Positions 49,940-60,296 of a DNA stretch of 64,000 bases are shown here, piece by piece; positions within the stretch are counted from its first letter, which is position 1, and every line of letters begins with the position of its first letter. Position numbers and translations under genes: made by a program. The DNA comes from Hydrocarboniphaga effusa AP103 (GTDB lineage Bacteria > Pseudomonadota > Gammaproteobacteria > Nevskiales > Nevskiaceae): assembly GCF_000271305.1 (NCBI RefSeq), contig NZ_AKGD01000003.1:608279-672278 (forward strand). Direction: 5' to 3'. The notes under the pieces were generated by a model. The model worked only from the letters and a program-made list of their open reading frames with translations, did not search any database and was not told the origin of the DNA.

Positions 49940-50992
49940 TTACCAGGACTCGACGCGGTTACGGTGCCGCATCAGCAGAATCAGGAAGAACGGAGCGCCG
50001 AGCACGGCCGTCAGGATGCCGACCGGCAGTTCCTGCGGGGCGAAGCTCGTGCGGGCGATGACGTCCGCAGTCGCGAGCAGCGCCGCCCCGCAGAGTGCGC
50101 TGGCCGGCAGCACCGTCCGATGGTCCGGCCCCGCCCACAGGCGGATCCAATGCGGGGCGAGCAGTCCGACGAAGCCGATCAACCCGCTCAGGGCGACGCA
50201 GCAGGCGACGGCGAGCACGACGCCGGCAAGCACCCGACGCTTGAGGCGTTCGACGTCGATGCCCAGGTGGCGCGCTTCGGCTTCGCCGAGCTGCAGCGCA
50301 TTGAGTGCATGTGCCTGGCGCGGGAGCCAGAGCAGCAGGGCGATCAGAATCGGGGCGATCAGTGCTATCTCGCGCCAGCCGGACTTGGCCAGCGAGCCGA
50401 ACATCCAGAAGCTGATGTTGCGCAGGGCGCTCGGATCGGCGATCGACACGATAAAACCGATTCCCGCCGCGAACAGCGCGTTCGCCGCCAAGCCGGCCAG
50501 CAGCAGGGTGGTGACGCGCGTGTGGCCGTCGGATCGGGCCAGGCCGGAGGCGAGCGCGGCGCTCAGCAGTCCGCCAGCGAAAGCGGCGAGCGGAATCGAC
50601 ACGATCCGCATGGATTCGGGCGCCTGCCGCCCGAGCAGGATCGCAAGCGCGGCTCCGAAAGCGGCCCCGCTGGCGACGCCGATCAGGCCGGGATCGGCCA
50701 GCGGATTGCGAAACAGACCCTGCATCGCCGCGCCCGATTGCGCCAGGCTCGCACCGACCAGCAGGGCGAGGACGACGCGCGGAAGCCGCAATTGCAGGAC
50801 GGTGCCGATCTCGAACGCCCCGGGCGGCGGGTCGAGACCCGCCCCGATCGCGGGGATCAGACTGCCAATGACCCGGGACAAGGCGATGGAACTGCTGCCC
50901 AGGCAGAGCCCCAGCATGGCTGCCGCGACGACGGCGACTGCCAGCAGGAACATCAGCGCCAGGCGCGATCGGAGGCGGGAAGGTGCGGACAT
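49940..50992 (-). CDS. hmuU: FecCD-type heme/iron ABC permease HmuU
   Basis: This 350-residue polytopic permease of the FecCD family has about ten helices. Typical motifs are RLPRVVLALLVGASLAQSGAAMQGLFRNPLADPGLIGVASGA-like sequence and a GFVGLLAPHWIRLWAGPDHR cytoplasmic loop. It is followed directly by hmuV and preceded by hemP. A CCCGAG/CTCGGG hairpin (51011-51029) sits in the gap to hemP. The periplasmic heme-binding protein HmuT and an outer-membrane receptor are not in the window. Confidence 0.87.
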   Translation of the reverse strand: MSAPSRLRSRLALMFLLAVAVVAAAMLGLCLGSSSIALSRVIGSLIPAIGAGLDPPPGAFEIGTVLQLRLPRVVLALLVGASLAQSGAAMQGLFRNPLADPGLIGVASGAAFGAALAILLGRQAPESMRIVSIPLAAFAGGLLSAALASGLARSDGHTRVTTLLLAGLAANALFAAGIGFIVSIADPSALRNISFWMFGSLAKSGWREIALIAPILIALLLWLPRQAHALNALQLGEAEARHLGIDVERLKRRVLAGVVLAVACCVALSGLIGFVGLLAPHWIRLWAGPDHRTVLPASALCGAALLATADVIARTSFAPQELPVGILTAVLGAPFFLILLMRHRNRVESW

Positions 50993-51050
50993 GGCCGCCT
51001 ATTGTGTCATCCCGAGCGCTGCACTCGGGCCGATGCGAGGAACTACTTTC

Positions 51051-51224
51051 CTATTTGTTCAGGATGAGTTTGTCGTTTCGAGTCAGGCGCAGGCGGTACT
51101 CCTGACCCTGATGTTCGATGATCAACTCGTGCGTGCCACGGAACAGATCCTGGCTCTTGAGGCGGGGCTGCACGGAGGTGCGGATGACCGGGCTGCGACG
51201 CGGCATGCTGAGGGTGGCTTCCAT
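51051..51224 (-). CDS. hemP: Hemin uptake protein HemP
   Basis: This is a 57-residue protein. The C-terminal half reads [21 protein letters not shown] and then [13 protein letters not shown], the conserved HemP pattern (LFxG...I.H.G..YRLR.TR..KLIL.K). HemP is an iron-responsive small protein that promotes heme uptake gene expression. It is the first gene of hemP-hmuU-hmuV, with a GGAG-like site before the start and a near-consensus Fur box 26 bp upstream. Confidence 0.9.
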   Translation of the reverse strand: MEATLSMPRRSPVIRTSVQPRLKSQDLFRGTHELIIEHQGQEYRLRLTRNDKLILNK

Positions 51225-51249
51225 CGGTGACTCCTGCGTAGTGGGTGCG

Positions 51250-51268
51250 TTTAATGATAATCATTATC
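51250..51268 (-). promoter_or_regulatory. Fur box upstream of hemP
   Basis: The sequence TTTAATGATAATCATTATC matches 17 of 19 positions of the Fur consensus and is almost palindromic. It lies 26 bp before the hemP ATG, so iron-replete Fur should repress the heme genes. Confidence 0.88.
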
Positions 51269-51383
51269 AATAACGCGTCAATGGGATTCGGCAATCGGGT
51301 GACGAACGGTTGCATGCCGACGCGGGTCCGCCGAACGGGCAGTCTGCGTACGCACTGATATACTTCCGGGCTCGGTCGCGTAG

Positions 51384-51468
51384 GCGAGAGTGGCGGAATT
51401 GGTAGACGCCCGGGATTTAGGTTCCCGTGCCGCAAGGCGTGCGAGTTCGAGTCTCGCCTTTCGCACCA
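51384..51468 (+). tRNA. tRNA-Leu (anticodon TAG)
   Basis: An 85-nt class II tRNA with long variable arm. Acceptor GCGAGAG pairs with CTTTCGC, the anticodon stem CGGGA/TCCCG encloses TTTAGGT (anticodon TAG), the T arm has AGTTCGAGTCT, and CCA is encoded. A -10-like TATACT (51359-51364) lies about 20 bp upstream. Confidence 0.95.
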
Positions 51469-51555
51469 TCACCTTCGGGTGAGACCGACCGATCAAGAGT
51501 GCCGCTTGGCGGCGCTCCCATACAAACCACTACACACCAATAAGAGTCATCTTCA

Positions 51556-52869
51556 ATGGAAGTCCAACTCGAAACCCCGGGCGGCCTGCTCCGCCAGCTG
51601 AAGGTCCGCATTCCCGCCGAGAACGTCACCAAGGCGGTCGAACAGCGCCTCAGGCAGCTCTCCAGCCGTGCCAAGGTGCCGGGTTTCCGTCCGGGCAAGG
51701 CTCCGCAGAAGGTGATCGAACAGCAGTATGGCGCCTCTGCCCGTCTCGACGCGGTCAGCGATCTCGTGCAGAAGAGCTACCCGGAAGCCCTCGGCAAGGC
51801 CGGCGTGAACCCGGCCGGCATGCCGAAGATCGACATCACCGCCGAAGCGCCGGGCCAGCCGCTCGAATACACCGCCAGTTTCGAGGTGTATCCGGAAATT
51901 GCGCTGCAGGGCCTGGACTCGTTCAAGATCGAAAAGCCGTCCGTGCTGATCCAGGATTCGGACATCGATAAACTCATCGAGAACCTGCGCAAGGGCCGTC
52001 GTAGCTTCGAAGCCGTGTCGCGCGCCGTGGCTTCGGGTGACTCGGTGAGCATCGATTTCGAAGGCAAGCTCGATGGCGTGCCGTTCGACGGCGGCAAGGG
52101 CGAAAAAGTGGAATTCGAAGTCGGTGCCGGCCAGTTTCTGCCGGACCTCGAGAACGGCATCGTCGGCCACTCGGCCGGCGAAACCTTCGACGTCTCGGTG
52201 AGCTTCCCCGAGGACTATCGCGCCGAGAATCTCAAGGGCAAGACGGCGGTGTTCACGGTGACCGTGCACGAGGTCAAGGAAGCCAAGCTGCCAGCCCTCG
52301 ACGACGCCGATTTCCTGACCGCTCACAATGTCGATTCCGCTGCGACCCTGCGCGACAAGGCCAGATCGGCGCTCGAAGGCGAGCGTGACAAGGCGATTCG
52401 CAACCGCCTGAAGTCGCAGGCGCTCGAGCAACTGCTTGCGCAGAACCCGATCGAAGTGCCGACCGCACTGATCGAGCAGGAAATTCCGCGCCTGCGCGAA
52501 GATGCCGCCAGCCGCATGAACCTGCGCAACGTGCCGCCCGAAAAGCGTGACGAACTGCTGCCGAACTCGCTCTTCGAGCAGACCGCGCGCCGTCGCGTGG
52601 CCCTGGGCCTGCTGATCGGCGAAGTGATCAAGGCGCAGAACATCCAGCTCGACGCCGCCCGCGTCGACAAGGCGCTCGACGAACTCGCCGCCGATTACGA
52701 GCAGCCCGAAGAGGTCAAGCAGTATTACCGTAGCAATGGCCAGATGATGCAGAGCCTGCGCGCGGTTTCGCTCGAAGACCAGGTGGTCGAGGCACTACTC
52801 GCCAGCACTACGCCGATCGAGCAACCGATGAGCCTGGAACAGCTCTTGAATCCCCAGGCGCAGGCCTGA
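51556..52869 (+). CDS. tig: Trigger factor
   Basis: This 437-residue ribosome-associated chaperone has an N-terminal ribosome-binding domain with the signature [10 protein letters not shown] (about residues 41-50), a central PPIase domain (about 150-245, [24 protein letters not shown]) and a C-terminal chaperone domain. It receives nascent chains at the exit tunnel. It leads the tig-clpP-clpX-lon cluster, which is conserved in gammaproteobacteria. Confidence 0.96.
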   Translation: MEVQLETPGGLLRQLKVRIPAENVTKAVEQRLRQLSSRAKVPGFRPGKAPQKVIEQQYGASARLDAVSDLVQKSYPEALGKAGVNPAGMPKIDITAEAPGQPLEYTASFEVYPEIALQGLDSFKIEKPSVLIQDSDIDKLIENLRKGRRSFEAVSRAVASGDSVSIDFEGKLDGVPFDGGKGEKVEFEVGAGQFLPDLENGIVGHSAGETFDVSVSFPEDYRAENLKGKTAVFTVTVHEVKEAKLPALDDADFLTAHNVDSAATLRDKARSALEGERDKAIRNRLKSQALEQLLAQNPIEVPTALIEQEIPRLREDAASRMNLRNVPPEKRDELLPNSLFEQTARRRVALGLLIGEVIKAQNIQLDAARVDKALDELAADYEQPEEVKQYYRSNGQMMQSLRAVSLEDQVVEALLASTTPIEQPMSLEQLLNPQAQA

Positions 52870-52921
52870 TTTCCATCAAGACCCGTTCCCAATAAACGCT
52901 CCTACATTCAGTCGAGGATCA

Positions 52922-53542
52922 ATGACCGACATTCGCGCCCGTGCTACCGGACTCGTCCCGATGGTGGTCGAACAGACCGCCCGTGGCGAGCGCGCCTACG
53001 ACATCTACTCCCGGCTGCTCAAGGAGCGGATCATTTTCATCGTCGGCCCGATCGACGATTACATGGCGAACATCGTGGTCGCGCAGATGCTGTTCCTGGA
53101 ATCGGAGAATCCCGACAAGGACATTCATCTGTATATCAATTCTCCGGGTGGCATCATTACCGCAGGTCTGTCGATCTACGACACCATGAAGTTCATCAAG
53201 CCGGATGTGGCGACGATGTGCATCGGCCAGGCGGCCAGTATGGGCGCCTTCCTGCTCTCCGCCGGAACCAAGGGTAAGCGTTATTCTCTGCCGCACTCGC
53301 GGATCATGATTCACCAGCCATCGGGCGGCGCTCAAGGAACGGCTGCAGATGTCGAAATACAGGCCAAGGAAATCCTGTACTTGCGTGAGCGCCTGAACAA
53401 GCTGATGGCTGACCATACCGGACAGCCTATAGAGCGTATCGCCAAGGATGTAGAGCGCGATTACTTCATGAGTGCCGAGGCGGCCAGGGACTACGGAATG
53501 ATCGACCGCATTCTGGAAACCCGGTTACCCTCAGCTACATAG
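52922..53542 (+). CDS. clpP: ATP-dependent Clp protease proteolytic subunit
   Basis: This 206-residue serine peptidase has catalytic S106 in [12 protein letters not shown]131 in MIHQP and the aspartate in DYGMIDRI. The handle region contains [18 protein letters not shown]. Tetradecameric ClpP degrades proteins fed by ClpX, encoded next. A short leader with the sequence before [14 protein letters not shown] is probably removed by self-processing, as in E. coli. Confidence 0.97.
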   Translation: MTDIRARATGLVPMVVEQTARGERAYDIYSRLLKERIIFIVGPIDDYMANIVVAQMLFLESENPDKDIHLYINSPGGIITAGLSIYDTMKFIKPDVATMCIGQAASMGAFLLSAGTKGKRYSLPHSRIMIHQPSGGAQGTAADVEIQAKEILYLRERLNKLMADHTGQPIERIAKDVERDYFMSAEAARDYGMIDRILETRLPSAT

Positions 53543-53638
53543 GCGTTTTTTGATCATTTTGCGCTCGCGCAAGTGCGTGTTATATGTAGGTCGACCCGGT
53601 CCTGGGCCCGTTGCCCAGGCTGGAATGAGGAAAGATAG

Positions 53639-54910
53639 ATGAGTGGAGATTTGCGCGGAGGCTCCCACAACGGTCGGGTTCTGTACTGCTCTTTCTGTGG
53701 CAAGAGCGAGCACGAAGTCCGGAAGTTGATTGCGGGTCCGTCCGTCTACATCTGCGACGAGTGCGTCGACCTTTGCAATGACATCATTCGCGAAGAAGTC
53801 CACGCCAAGCCGCAAACCAAGGGTTTGCCGAAGCCGCAGGAGATCCGTGCGGTTCTCGATGAGTACGTGATCGGCCAGGAACAGGCCAAGAAAGTGCTGT
53901 CCGTCGCGGTCTACAACCATTACAAGCGGCTGTCGACCAAGGGTTCGCAGGACGGCGTCGAGCTCGCCAAATCGAACATTCTGCTGATCGGGCCGACCGG
54001 TTCGGGCAAGACGCTGCTGGCCGAAACGCTGGCCCGCCTGCTCGACGTGCCGTTCGCGATCGCCGACGCCACCACGCTGACCGAGGCTGGTTACGTGGGC
54101 GAGGACGTCGAAAACATCATCCAGCGTCTGCTGCAGAAGTGCGATTACGACATCGAAAAGGCACAGCGCGGCATCGTCTATATTGATGAAATCGACAAGA
54201 TCGCCCGCAAGAGCGAGAACCCGTCGATCACGCGCGACGTCTCGGGTGAGGGTGTGCAGCAGGCCCTGCTCAAGCTGATCGAAGGCACCATCGCGCAGGT
54301 TCCGCCGCAGGGCGGTCGCAAGCATCCACAGCAGGAGTTCCTGCAGGTCAACACGGCCGGCATCCTGTTCATTTGCGGGGGTGCGTTTGCGGGTCTGGAG
54401 CGCGTGATCCAGCAGCGTACCGAGCGCACCGGCATCGGCTTCTCGGCCGACGTCAAATCGCAGAAGGACACGGCTCAGCTCAACAAGATGTTCTCGTCGA
54501 TGGAGCCGGATGACCTCATCCGCTTCGGCCTGATTCCGGAATTCGTCGGCCGCCTGCCGGTCGCCGCCATTCTCGAAGAACTCGACGAGGCCGCGCTGAT
54601 GTCGATTCTCAAGGAGCCAAAGAACGCGCTGGTCAAGCAGTACGCCAAGCTGTTCCAGATGGAGGGCTGCCAGCTCGAACTTCGTGAAGACGCGCTGCGT
54701 GCTGTCGCCCGCAAGGCCAAGGAGCGTCGTACCGGCGCCCGTGGTCTGCGCACCATTCTCGAAAACATCCTGCTCGACGTCATGTACGACTTGCCGTCGA
54801 TGCAGAACGTCTCCAAGGTGGTCGTTGACGAAGCGGTGGTGAAGGGTGAAGCCAAGCCGTTCATCGTCTACGAGAACGCCGAGAAGCGCGAAGTCAAGAA
54901 CAGCGCCTGA
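53639..54910 (+). CDS. clpX: ATP-dependent Clp protease ATP-binding subunit ClpX
   Basis: This 423-residue AAA+ unfoldase has a zinc-binding domain with C17/C20 and C39/C42 (CSFC, CDEC), Walker A GPTGSGKT at about 118-125, Walker B IVYIDEID, and pore/IGF-loop regions ([17 protein letters not shown]). It recognises and unfolds substrates for ClpP. The terminator at 54936 ends this transcript before lon. Confidence 0.97.
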   Translation: MSGDLRGGSHNGRVLYCSFCGKSEHEVRKLIAGPSVYICDECVDLCNDIIREEVHAKPQTKGLPKPQEIRAVLDEYVIGQEQAKKVLSVAVYNHYKRLSTKGSQDGVELAKSNILLIGPTGSGKTLLAETLARLLDVPFAIADATTLTEAGYVGEDVENIIQRLLQKCDYDIEKAQRGIVYIDEIDKIARKSENPSITRDVSGEGVQQALLKLIEGTIAQVPPQGGRKHPQQEFLQVNTAGILFICGGAFAGLERVIQQRTERTGIGFSADVKSQKDTAQLNKMFSSMEPDDLIRFGLIPEFVGRLPVAAILEELDEAALMSILKEPKNALVKQYAKLFQMEGCQLELREDALRAVARKAKERRTGARGLRTILENILLDVMYDLPSMQNVSKVVVDEAVVKGEAKPFIVYENAEKREVKNSA

Positions 54911-54935
54911 GCCTGCCCTGCCGTTGCTCGAATTG

Positions 54936-54962
54936 AACGCCCCGCTCGATGCGGGGCGTTTT
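54936..54962 (+). terminator. Terminator after clpX
   Basis: AACGCCCCGC (54936-54945) pairs with GCGGGGCGTT (54951-54960) around TCGAT, followed by TT. It is a strong stem and separates clpX from lon. Confidence 0.88.
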
Positions 54963-55066
54963 CGTTGGTGCCGATGAATCGGTGGGTGCATCGGAATAAC
55001 TTGAAACCACCGTACCGACCCTCATCTGCAATAATCAGGCATCAACGCCGCCAACGAGAGTGCTAA

Positions 55067-57463
55067 GTGGAAGCGACCCAAGACCGTCAAGCGCCTGTTC
55101 TTCCTCTGCGTGATGTGGTGGTCTATCCCCACATGGCGATACCGCTGTTCGTCGGCCGAGAGAAATCCATTCGCGCGCTCTCCGCCGCCATGCAGAACGA
55201 CAAACGCATTCTGCTTGTCGCCCAGCGCACCGCGGATACGGATGATCCGAGCGCCAACGACATCTATCGCGTCGGTACGCTCGCGAGCATTCTGCAGATG
55301 CTCAAGCTGCCCGACGGCACCGTGAAGGTCCTCGTCGAGGGTGTGCAACGCGCGCAGATCCTGAATCTCGACATGGACGGCAACTACGCGGTTGCCGATT
55401 GCAAGCCGCTGCCGGTCGACGAGGTGCCCGCTGCGGGCCGCGAAGTCGATGCACTCGTACGTTCGACGCTGGCGCAGTTCGAGCAGTACATCAAGCTCAA
55501 CAAGAAAGTGCCGGCCGAATTGCTGCCATCGCTCGCGAGCATGGATGCACCGGGCCGCCTGGCAGACACCATCGCTGCGCATCTGAATCTCAAGCTCGAA
55601 GACAAGCAGCAGGTTCTCGAGATCGACGATCCGCATGCGCGACTCGAACATGTGTTCTCGCAACTCGAAAGCGAAATCGACGTGCTGCAGATCGAAAAGA
55701 AGATCCGCGGCCGGGTGAAATCGCAGATGGAGAAGAATCAGCGCGAGTACTACCTCAACGAGCAGATGAAGGCGATTCAGAAAGAGCTCGGTGAAGGCGA
55801 GGACGCGCCAAACGAGCAAGAGGAATACGCGCGCAAGATCGAAAAGAGCGGCATGCCCAAGGAAGCCAAGGCCAAGGCCAAGGCGGAATTGAACAAGCTC
55901 AAGATGATGCCGCCGATGTCGGCCGAAGCCACCGTCGTCCGCAACTATCTCGATCACCTGACCACGGTACCGTGGAAGAAGGCGACCAAGACGCGCATCG
56001 ATCTGAAGGTCGCACAGGACAAGCTCGACGAAGACCACCACGGGCTCGAGAAAGTCAAAGAGCGCATCCTCGAATATCTCGCCGTGCAGAGCCGCGTGAA
56101 AAAGCTGCGCGGCCCGATCCTGTGCCTGGTCGGTCCGCCTGGCGTCGGCAAGACCAGCCTCGGGCGCTCGATTGCCGAAGCCGTGAATCGCAAGTTCGTG
56201 CGCATGTCGCTCGGCGGCGTGCGTGACGAGGCCGAGATCCGCGGCCACCGACGTACCTACATCGGCGCGATGCCCGGCAAGATCGTGCAGAACCTGACGA
56301 AAGTGGGGGTGAAGAACCCGCTGTTCCTACTCGATGAAATCGACAAGATGAGCATGGATTTTCGCGGCGATCCGTCGGCCGCGCTGCTCGAAGTGCTCGA
56401 TCCGGAGCAGAATTCCACGTTCAACGATCATTATCTCGACGTCGACCTCGATCTGTCGGACGTGATGTTCGTGGCCACCGCGAATACGCTGAACATTCCG
56501 GGTCCGTTGCTCGATCGCATGGAAGTCATTCGCCTGTCGGGTTACACCGAAGACGAAAAGCTCAATATCGCCAAGCAGTATCTGATTCCGAAGCAGCTCA
56601 AGAACAATGGGCTCAAGGCCGAAGGCGAACTCGAAATCAGCGATGCGGCGATTCGCGCTTTGATTCGTCATTACACGCGCGAAGCCGGCGTGCGCAATCT
56701 CGAGCGTGAGATCAGCAAGGTCGCGCGCAAAGTCGTGAAGGAAGTGCTGCTCAAACCGACCGACAAGGCGCTCAAGGTCACCGACAAGAACCTCGACAAG
56801 TATCTTGGTGTACAGAAATTCCGCTATGGCCGCGCTGAAGAGAAGAACCAGATCGGCCAGGTCACCGGCCTTGCCTGGACCGAGGTTGGCGGCGAACTGT
56901 TGTCGATCGAAGCTGCGCTTTCGCCGGGCAAGGGCAAGCTCACGCAGACGGGTTCGCTCGGCAACGTCATGCAGGAGTCCATCCAGGCGGCGTTGACTGT
57001 CGTGCGTTCACGCGCCCGCGGGCTTGGCATCGACCCCAGCTTCCATCAATCGAACGACATTCATGTGCATGTGCCCGAAGGTGCGACGCCCAAGGATGGC
57101 CCGAGCGCTGGCGTCGCGATGTGCACGGCAATGGTTTCGGCGCTGACCGGCATTCCGGTTCGAGCCGATGTCGCGATGACGGGCGAAATCACCTTGCGTG
57201 GCGAAGTACTGCCGATCGGTGGTCTCAAAGAAAAGCTGCTCGCGGCTCAGCGCGGCGGTATTCGCACCGTGGTGATCCCGCACGAGAACGTGAAGGATCT
57301 CGCGGACATTCCTCCGAACATCAAGAAAGAGCTCAAGATAGAACCGGTCCGTTGGATCGAAGACGTACTCAAGATTGCGCTCGAAAGCATGCCGGAGCCC
57401 AAGTCGGCCGAGACGCCGTCGCCTGTTCCTGCTTCGCAGAACGATCTCGTCAGGCCGCACTGA
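55067..57463 (+). CDS. lon: Lon protease
   Basis: This 798-residue ATP-dependent protease has the N-terminal LON domain (about 10-200, [21 protein letters not shown]), a coiled coil, the AAA+ module (Walker [10 protein letters not shown]; Walker [11 protein letters not shown]) and the C-terminal protease domain with the Ser/Lys dyad in [10 protein letters not shown] and [10 protein letters not shown]. It starts at GTG 55067. It degrades misfolded and regulatory proteins. The short tail ([11 protein letters not shown]) is variable in the family. Confidence 0.96.
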   Translation: MEATQDRQAPVLPLRDVVVYPHMAIPLFVGREKSIRALSAAMQNDKRILLVAQRTADTDDPSANDIYRVGTLASILQMLKLPDGTVKVLVEGVQRAQILNLDMDGNYAVADCKPLPVDEVPAAGREVDALVRSTLAQFEQYIKLNKKVPAELLPSLASMDAPGRLADTIAAHLNLKLEDKQQVLEIDDPHARLEHVFSQLESEIDVLQIEKKIRGRVKSQMEKNQREYYLNEQMKAIQKELGEGEDAPNEQEEYARKIEKSGMPKEAKAKAKAELNKLKMMPPMSAEATVVRNYLDHLTTVPWKKATKTRIDLKVAQDKLDEDHHGLEKVKERILEYLAVQSRVKKLRGPILCLVGPPGVGKTSLGRSIAEAVNRKFVRMSLGGVRDEAEIRGHRRTYIGAMPGKIVQNLTKVGVKNPLFLLDEIDKMSMDFRGDPSAALLEVLDPEQNSTFNDHYLDVDLDLSDVMFVATANTLNIPGPLLDRMEVIRLSGYTEDEKLNIAKQYLIPKQLKNNGLKAEGELEISDAAIRALIRHYTREAGVRNLEREISKVARKVVKEVLLKPTDKALKVTDKNLDKYLGVQKFRYGRAEEKNQIGQVTGLAWTEVGGELLSIEAALSPGKGKLTQTGSLGNVMQESIQAALTVVRSRARGLGIDPSFHQSNDIHVHVPEGATPKDGPSAGVAMCTAMVSALTGIPVRADVAMTGEITLRGEVLPIGGLKEKLLAAQRGGIRTVVIPHENVKDLADIPPNIKKELKIEPVRWIEDVLKIALESMPEPKSAETPSPVPASQNDLVRPH

Positions 57464-57506
57464 CGGTATCGGGGCTTTAGGCCAGCGAAAGTTCAGTGCG
57501 TAAAAG

Positions 57507-57551
57507 ACCGCGTTCCGGGCAGGTGTTTTCCTAGCCCGCAACGCGGTTTTC
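57507..57551 (+). terminator. Terminator after lon
   Basis: ACCGCGTT (57507-57514) pairs with AACGCGGT (57540-57547), with further pairing of CGGGC and GCCCG inside, and TTTTC follows. Confidence 0.8.
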
Positions 57552-57555
57552 TTTA

Positions 57556-57585
57556 TTGACGCTCAACTCAGGCGCTTGCTATAAA
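57556..57585 (+). promoter_or_regulatory. Promoter of hupB
   Basis: TTGACG (57556-57561) and TATAAA (57580-57585) are 18 bp apart, directly after the lon terminator. The expected transcript would have a leader of about 160 nt before hupB; I saw no clear structure in it. Confidence 0.7.
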
Positions 57586-57749
57586 AACGACCGTCCTTCC
57601 TCGCGCACAACTCACATTACATCGCTGCTAGGGCATCCAGGCTGGCTTGATGTCGGGCGATATTGCGCGTGGCGTGGTTCTTACATCGCCAGAGTCGACA
57701 CCACCGTTCGTGTTGGCCAGCAGCGGCATCATTTCCCAGGGATTTTCAG

Positions 57750-58022
57750 ATGAACAAGGCAGAACTTATTCAGGCCGTCGCCGACAAGGCCGATTTGTCG
57801 AAAGCAGACGCAACGCGTGCGCTTGATGCTATGATTCTCGTCATCGGCAAAGCGCTCAAGAAGAAGGATAAAGTGGCGCTTGTCGGGTTTGGTACCTTTC
57901 AGGTTCGTGAGCGAGCGGCTCGCGTTGGTCGGAATCCCAAGACCGGTGCAGCGCTCAAGATCAAAGCCAGCAAAACGCCTTCATTTAAAGCTGGCAAAGC
58001 TCTGAAAGATGCTATAAAGTAG
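57750..58022 (+). CDS. hupB: DNA-binding protein HU-beta
   Basis: This 90-residue HU protein begins [21 protein letters not shown], contains the hinge [21 protein letters not shown] and the DNA-binding arm, and ends [11 protein letters not shown]. It bends and compacts DNA. The lon-hupB-ppiD order is common to gammaproteobacteria. Confidence 0.96.
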   Translation: MNKAELIQAVADKADLSKADATRALDAMILVIGKALKKKDKVALVGFGTFQVRERAARVGRNPKTGAALKIKASKTPSFKAGKALKDAIK

Positions 58023-58077
58023 CGGACTCGGTGGGGCGATTCGGTTAGCGCGAAAATCTTCTCCGGCATCACCTGAC

Positions 58078-58153
58078 GGGTGCTTAGCTCAGCTGGTAGA
58101 GCGTCGCCCTTACAAGGCGAATGTCGGCGGTTCGAGCCCGTCAGCACCCACCA
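58078..58153 (+). tRNA. tRNA-Val (anticodon TAC)
   Basis: A 76-nt cloverleaf. Acceptor GGGTGCT/AGCACCC, anticodon loop CTTACAA giving TAC, T arm GGTTCGAGCC, CCA encoded. It lies 9 bp before tRNA-Asp, in the hupB-ppiD gap. Confidence 0.96.
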
Positions 58154-58162
58154 AAAAATAGT

Positions 58163-58239
58163 GGAGCGGTAGTTCAGTTGGTTAGAATATCGGCCTGTCA
58201 CGCCGAGGGTCGCGGGTTCGAGTCCCGTCCGCTCCGCCA
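58163..58239 (+). tRNA. tRNA-Asp (anticodon GTC)
   Basis: A 77-nt cloverleaf. Acceptor GGAGCGG/CCGCTCC, anticodon loop CTGTCAC giving GTC, T arm GGTTCGAGTCC, CCA encoded. Confidence 0.96.
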
Positions 58240-58354
58240 CTTGTTGCAACAGATGGGGCACCTCAAGAGGGTGCCTTATTTGTTTGTGCCGCAGAAAAAT
58301 TGGCGGCAATACTTCTTATAACTCCGCCAGCAAACTCATCATCGGAAGACCTCC

Positions 58355-60289
58355 ATGCTGCAGTCCATTCGCGATCGCCTGTCCGGTCCCATCGTCTGGT
58401 TTGTGATCGGTCTGATCTGTATTCCGTTCGCGTTCTGGGGAGTTGAATCGTTTCGGGGGGGCGGGTCCGATCCGGCGGTGGCGAAAGTCGGCGACAAGGA
58501 GATCACCCAAGCCGAATTCCGTCAGGGCTACGAGCAACGCTATCAGCAGCTCGTTTCGCTGATGGGCGAGAACTTCCGTCCCGAGATGATCGACCAGGCA
58601 CGCTTCCGCCAGAACGTCATCAACGACATGGTGCAGGAATCGCTCATGCGCCAGTACACGCAGGCCGAAGGCTATCGTGCGACCGATGCAGCGGTGTTCG
58701 ATTACCTGAGCAGCGTGCCGGCGTTCCAGGAGAACGGAAAATTCTCAGCCCAGCTTTATCGCGATCTGCTCGCTCGACGCGGCATGAATCCGCAGACCTT
58801 CGAATCGCAGCTCAGAAGCTCGCTGGTGATCGATCAGCTGCGTGAAACCATCGTCGATTCTGCTTTCGTGAGCAGCCAAGAAGCCGCGCTGGCCTATCGC
58901 CTCGAGGCGCAGCAGCGTGACGTCAGCGTGGCCTTGTTCTCGGTCGAAAAGCTCAAGGCTGCCGCGCAAGTGACCGATGCGCAGGTTTCGGAGCATTACC
59001 AAGCGAACAAGTCGCGTTACACGGCACCCGAGCGTCTCAAACTGTCGTATGTCGACCTCGATGTTTCGCAGTTGCCGAAGGCCGAGAACCCTGGCGCCGA
59101 CGTGCTCAAGACGCTCTACGACGCCGAGAAGGACAGCCGCTTCGCGAGCCCTGAGGAGCGTAAGGCGCGTCACATTCTCGTGAACTTCGGGGCCGACAAA
59201 TCCGAAGCCAAGAAGAAGATCGAGAAGTTCGCCGAACAGATCAAGGGGGGCGCCGATTTCGCCACGCTCGCGAAGGAGAACTCCGACGATACTGGTTCCA
59301 AGGCGGCGGGTGGCGACCTGGGCTGGGTGCGCCGCGGCGTGATGGTCGGCAAGTTCGAAGAAGCCTTGTTCGGACTCAAGCAGGGACAGGTCAGCGACCC
59401 CGTCGAAACCGAATTCGGCTGGCATCTGATCCAGCTCGAAGAGCTCAAGGCACCGGCGATTCGTCCGTTCGAGGACGCCGAAGTGCAGGCCGAACTGCTC
59501 GATGTCTATCAGCAGCGCGATCTGCAGAAGCGCTTCCAGGAAAAGTCCGAGAAGCTCGGCGAACTCGCGTTCGAGAACCCCACTTCGCTCGATGCGGTCG
59601 CCAAGGCGCTCGATCTCAAAGTGCAGACGACCGATTGGTTCACGCGCGAAGGCGGTGCCGGCATTCTCGCGGACGATGGCGTCAAGCAGGCCGCTTTCTC
59701 GACGGAAGTCCTGACCGACAACGAGAACAGCAAGCCCTTGCCGCTTGGTCAGGAGCGCGTCGTGGTGATTCGCAAGGCCGAATACGAGGCACCGCGCGAG
59801 CGCAAGCTCGAGGAAGTGGCCGAGACGATCAAGGATGAAATCAAACTCGAAACCGCCAAGACACAAGTCGCGTCGAAAGCGGACGAGCTGATCAAGGCGC
59901 TGCAGACCGGCCTGACGCTGCAGGCCGCGGCCGATGCTGCCGGTGCCAGCGTCGCGTACACCGGCACGGTCAAGCGCACCGATGCGCAGCCCGATCGCGC
60001 CACGCTCGATGCCGCTTTCCGTCTGCCGCGTCCGGCCGACGGCAAGACCAGCACGGGCAAGGCGGTGCTCGCCAATGGCGACGTGAGCGTGGTCGTTCTC
60101 AGCAAGGTCACGGAGCCATCGGCCGCCGATGCCTCTGCCGCCAGCAGCGAGCGTTCGCGCCTGCGCGAGCAGGTCGCCGGCGCCGAGTTCGGCTCCATGC
60201 GCAAGGCGCTCGAGAAGGAGATCAAGGTCGAGATCAAGCAGACCGAGGTCGACGAGGCTGCGACGGAAGGCGAGGGCGTCGCGCCGTAA
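58355..60289 (+). CDS. ppiD: Periplasmic folding chaperone PpiD
   Basis: This 644-residue membrane-anchored protein has one N-terminal helix (about 12-31, GPIVWFVIGLICIPFAFWGV), a SurA-like chaperone region (about 35-200) and a parvulin PPIase domain (about 265-365) with KARHILVNFG, DDTGSKAAGGDLGWVRRG and PVETEFGWHLIQLEEL. It assists outer-membrane and secreted proteins leaving the Sec channel. Position after hupB and the two tRNA genes is the usual one. Confidence 0.94.
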   Translation: MLQSIRDRLSGPIVWFVIGLICIPFAFWGVESFRGGGSDPAVAKVGDKEITQAEFRQGYEQRYQQLVSLMGENFRPEMIDQARFRQNVINDMVQESLMRQYTQAEGYRATDAAVFDYLSSVPAFQENGKFSAQLYRDLLARRGMNPQTFESQLRSSLVIDQLRETIVDSAFVSSQEAALAYRLEAQQRDVSVALFSVEKLKAAAQVTDAQVSEHYQANKSRYTAPERLKLSYVDLDVSQLPKAENPGADVLKTLYDAEKDSRFASPEERKARHILVNFGADKSEAKKKIEKFAEQIKGGADFATLAKENSDDTGSKAAGGDLGWVRRGVMVGKFEEALFGLKQGQVSDPVETEFGWHLIQLEELKAPAIRPFEDAEVQAELLDVYQQRDLQKRFQEKSEKLGELAFENPTSLDAVAKALDLKVQTTDWFTREGGAGILADDGVKQAAFSTEVLTDNENSKPLPLGQERVVVIRKAEYEAPRERKLEEVAETIKDEIKLETAKTQVASKADELIKALQTGLTLQAAADAAGASVAYTGTVKRTDAQPDRATLDAAFRLPRPADGKTSTGKAVLANGDVSVVVLSKVTEPSAADASAASSERSRLREQVAGAEFGSMRKALEKEIKVEIKQTEVDEAATEGEGVAP

Positions 60290-60296
60290 GGGCGCC

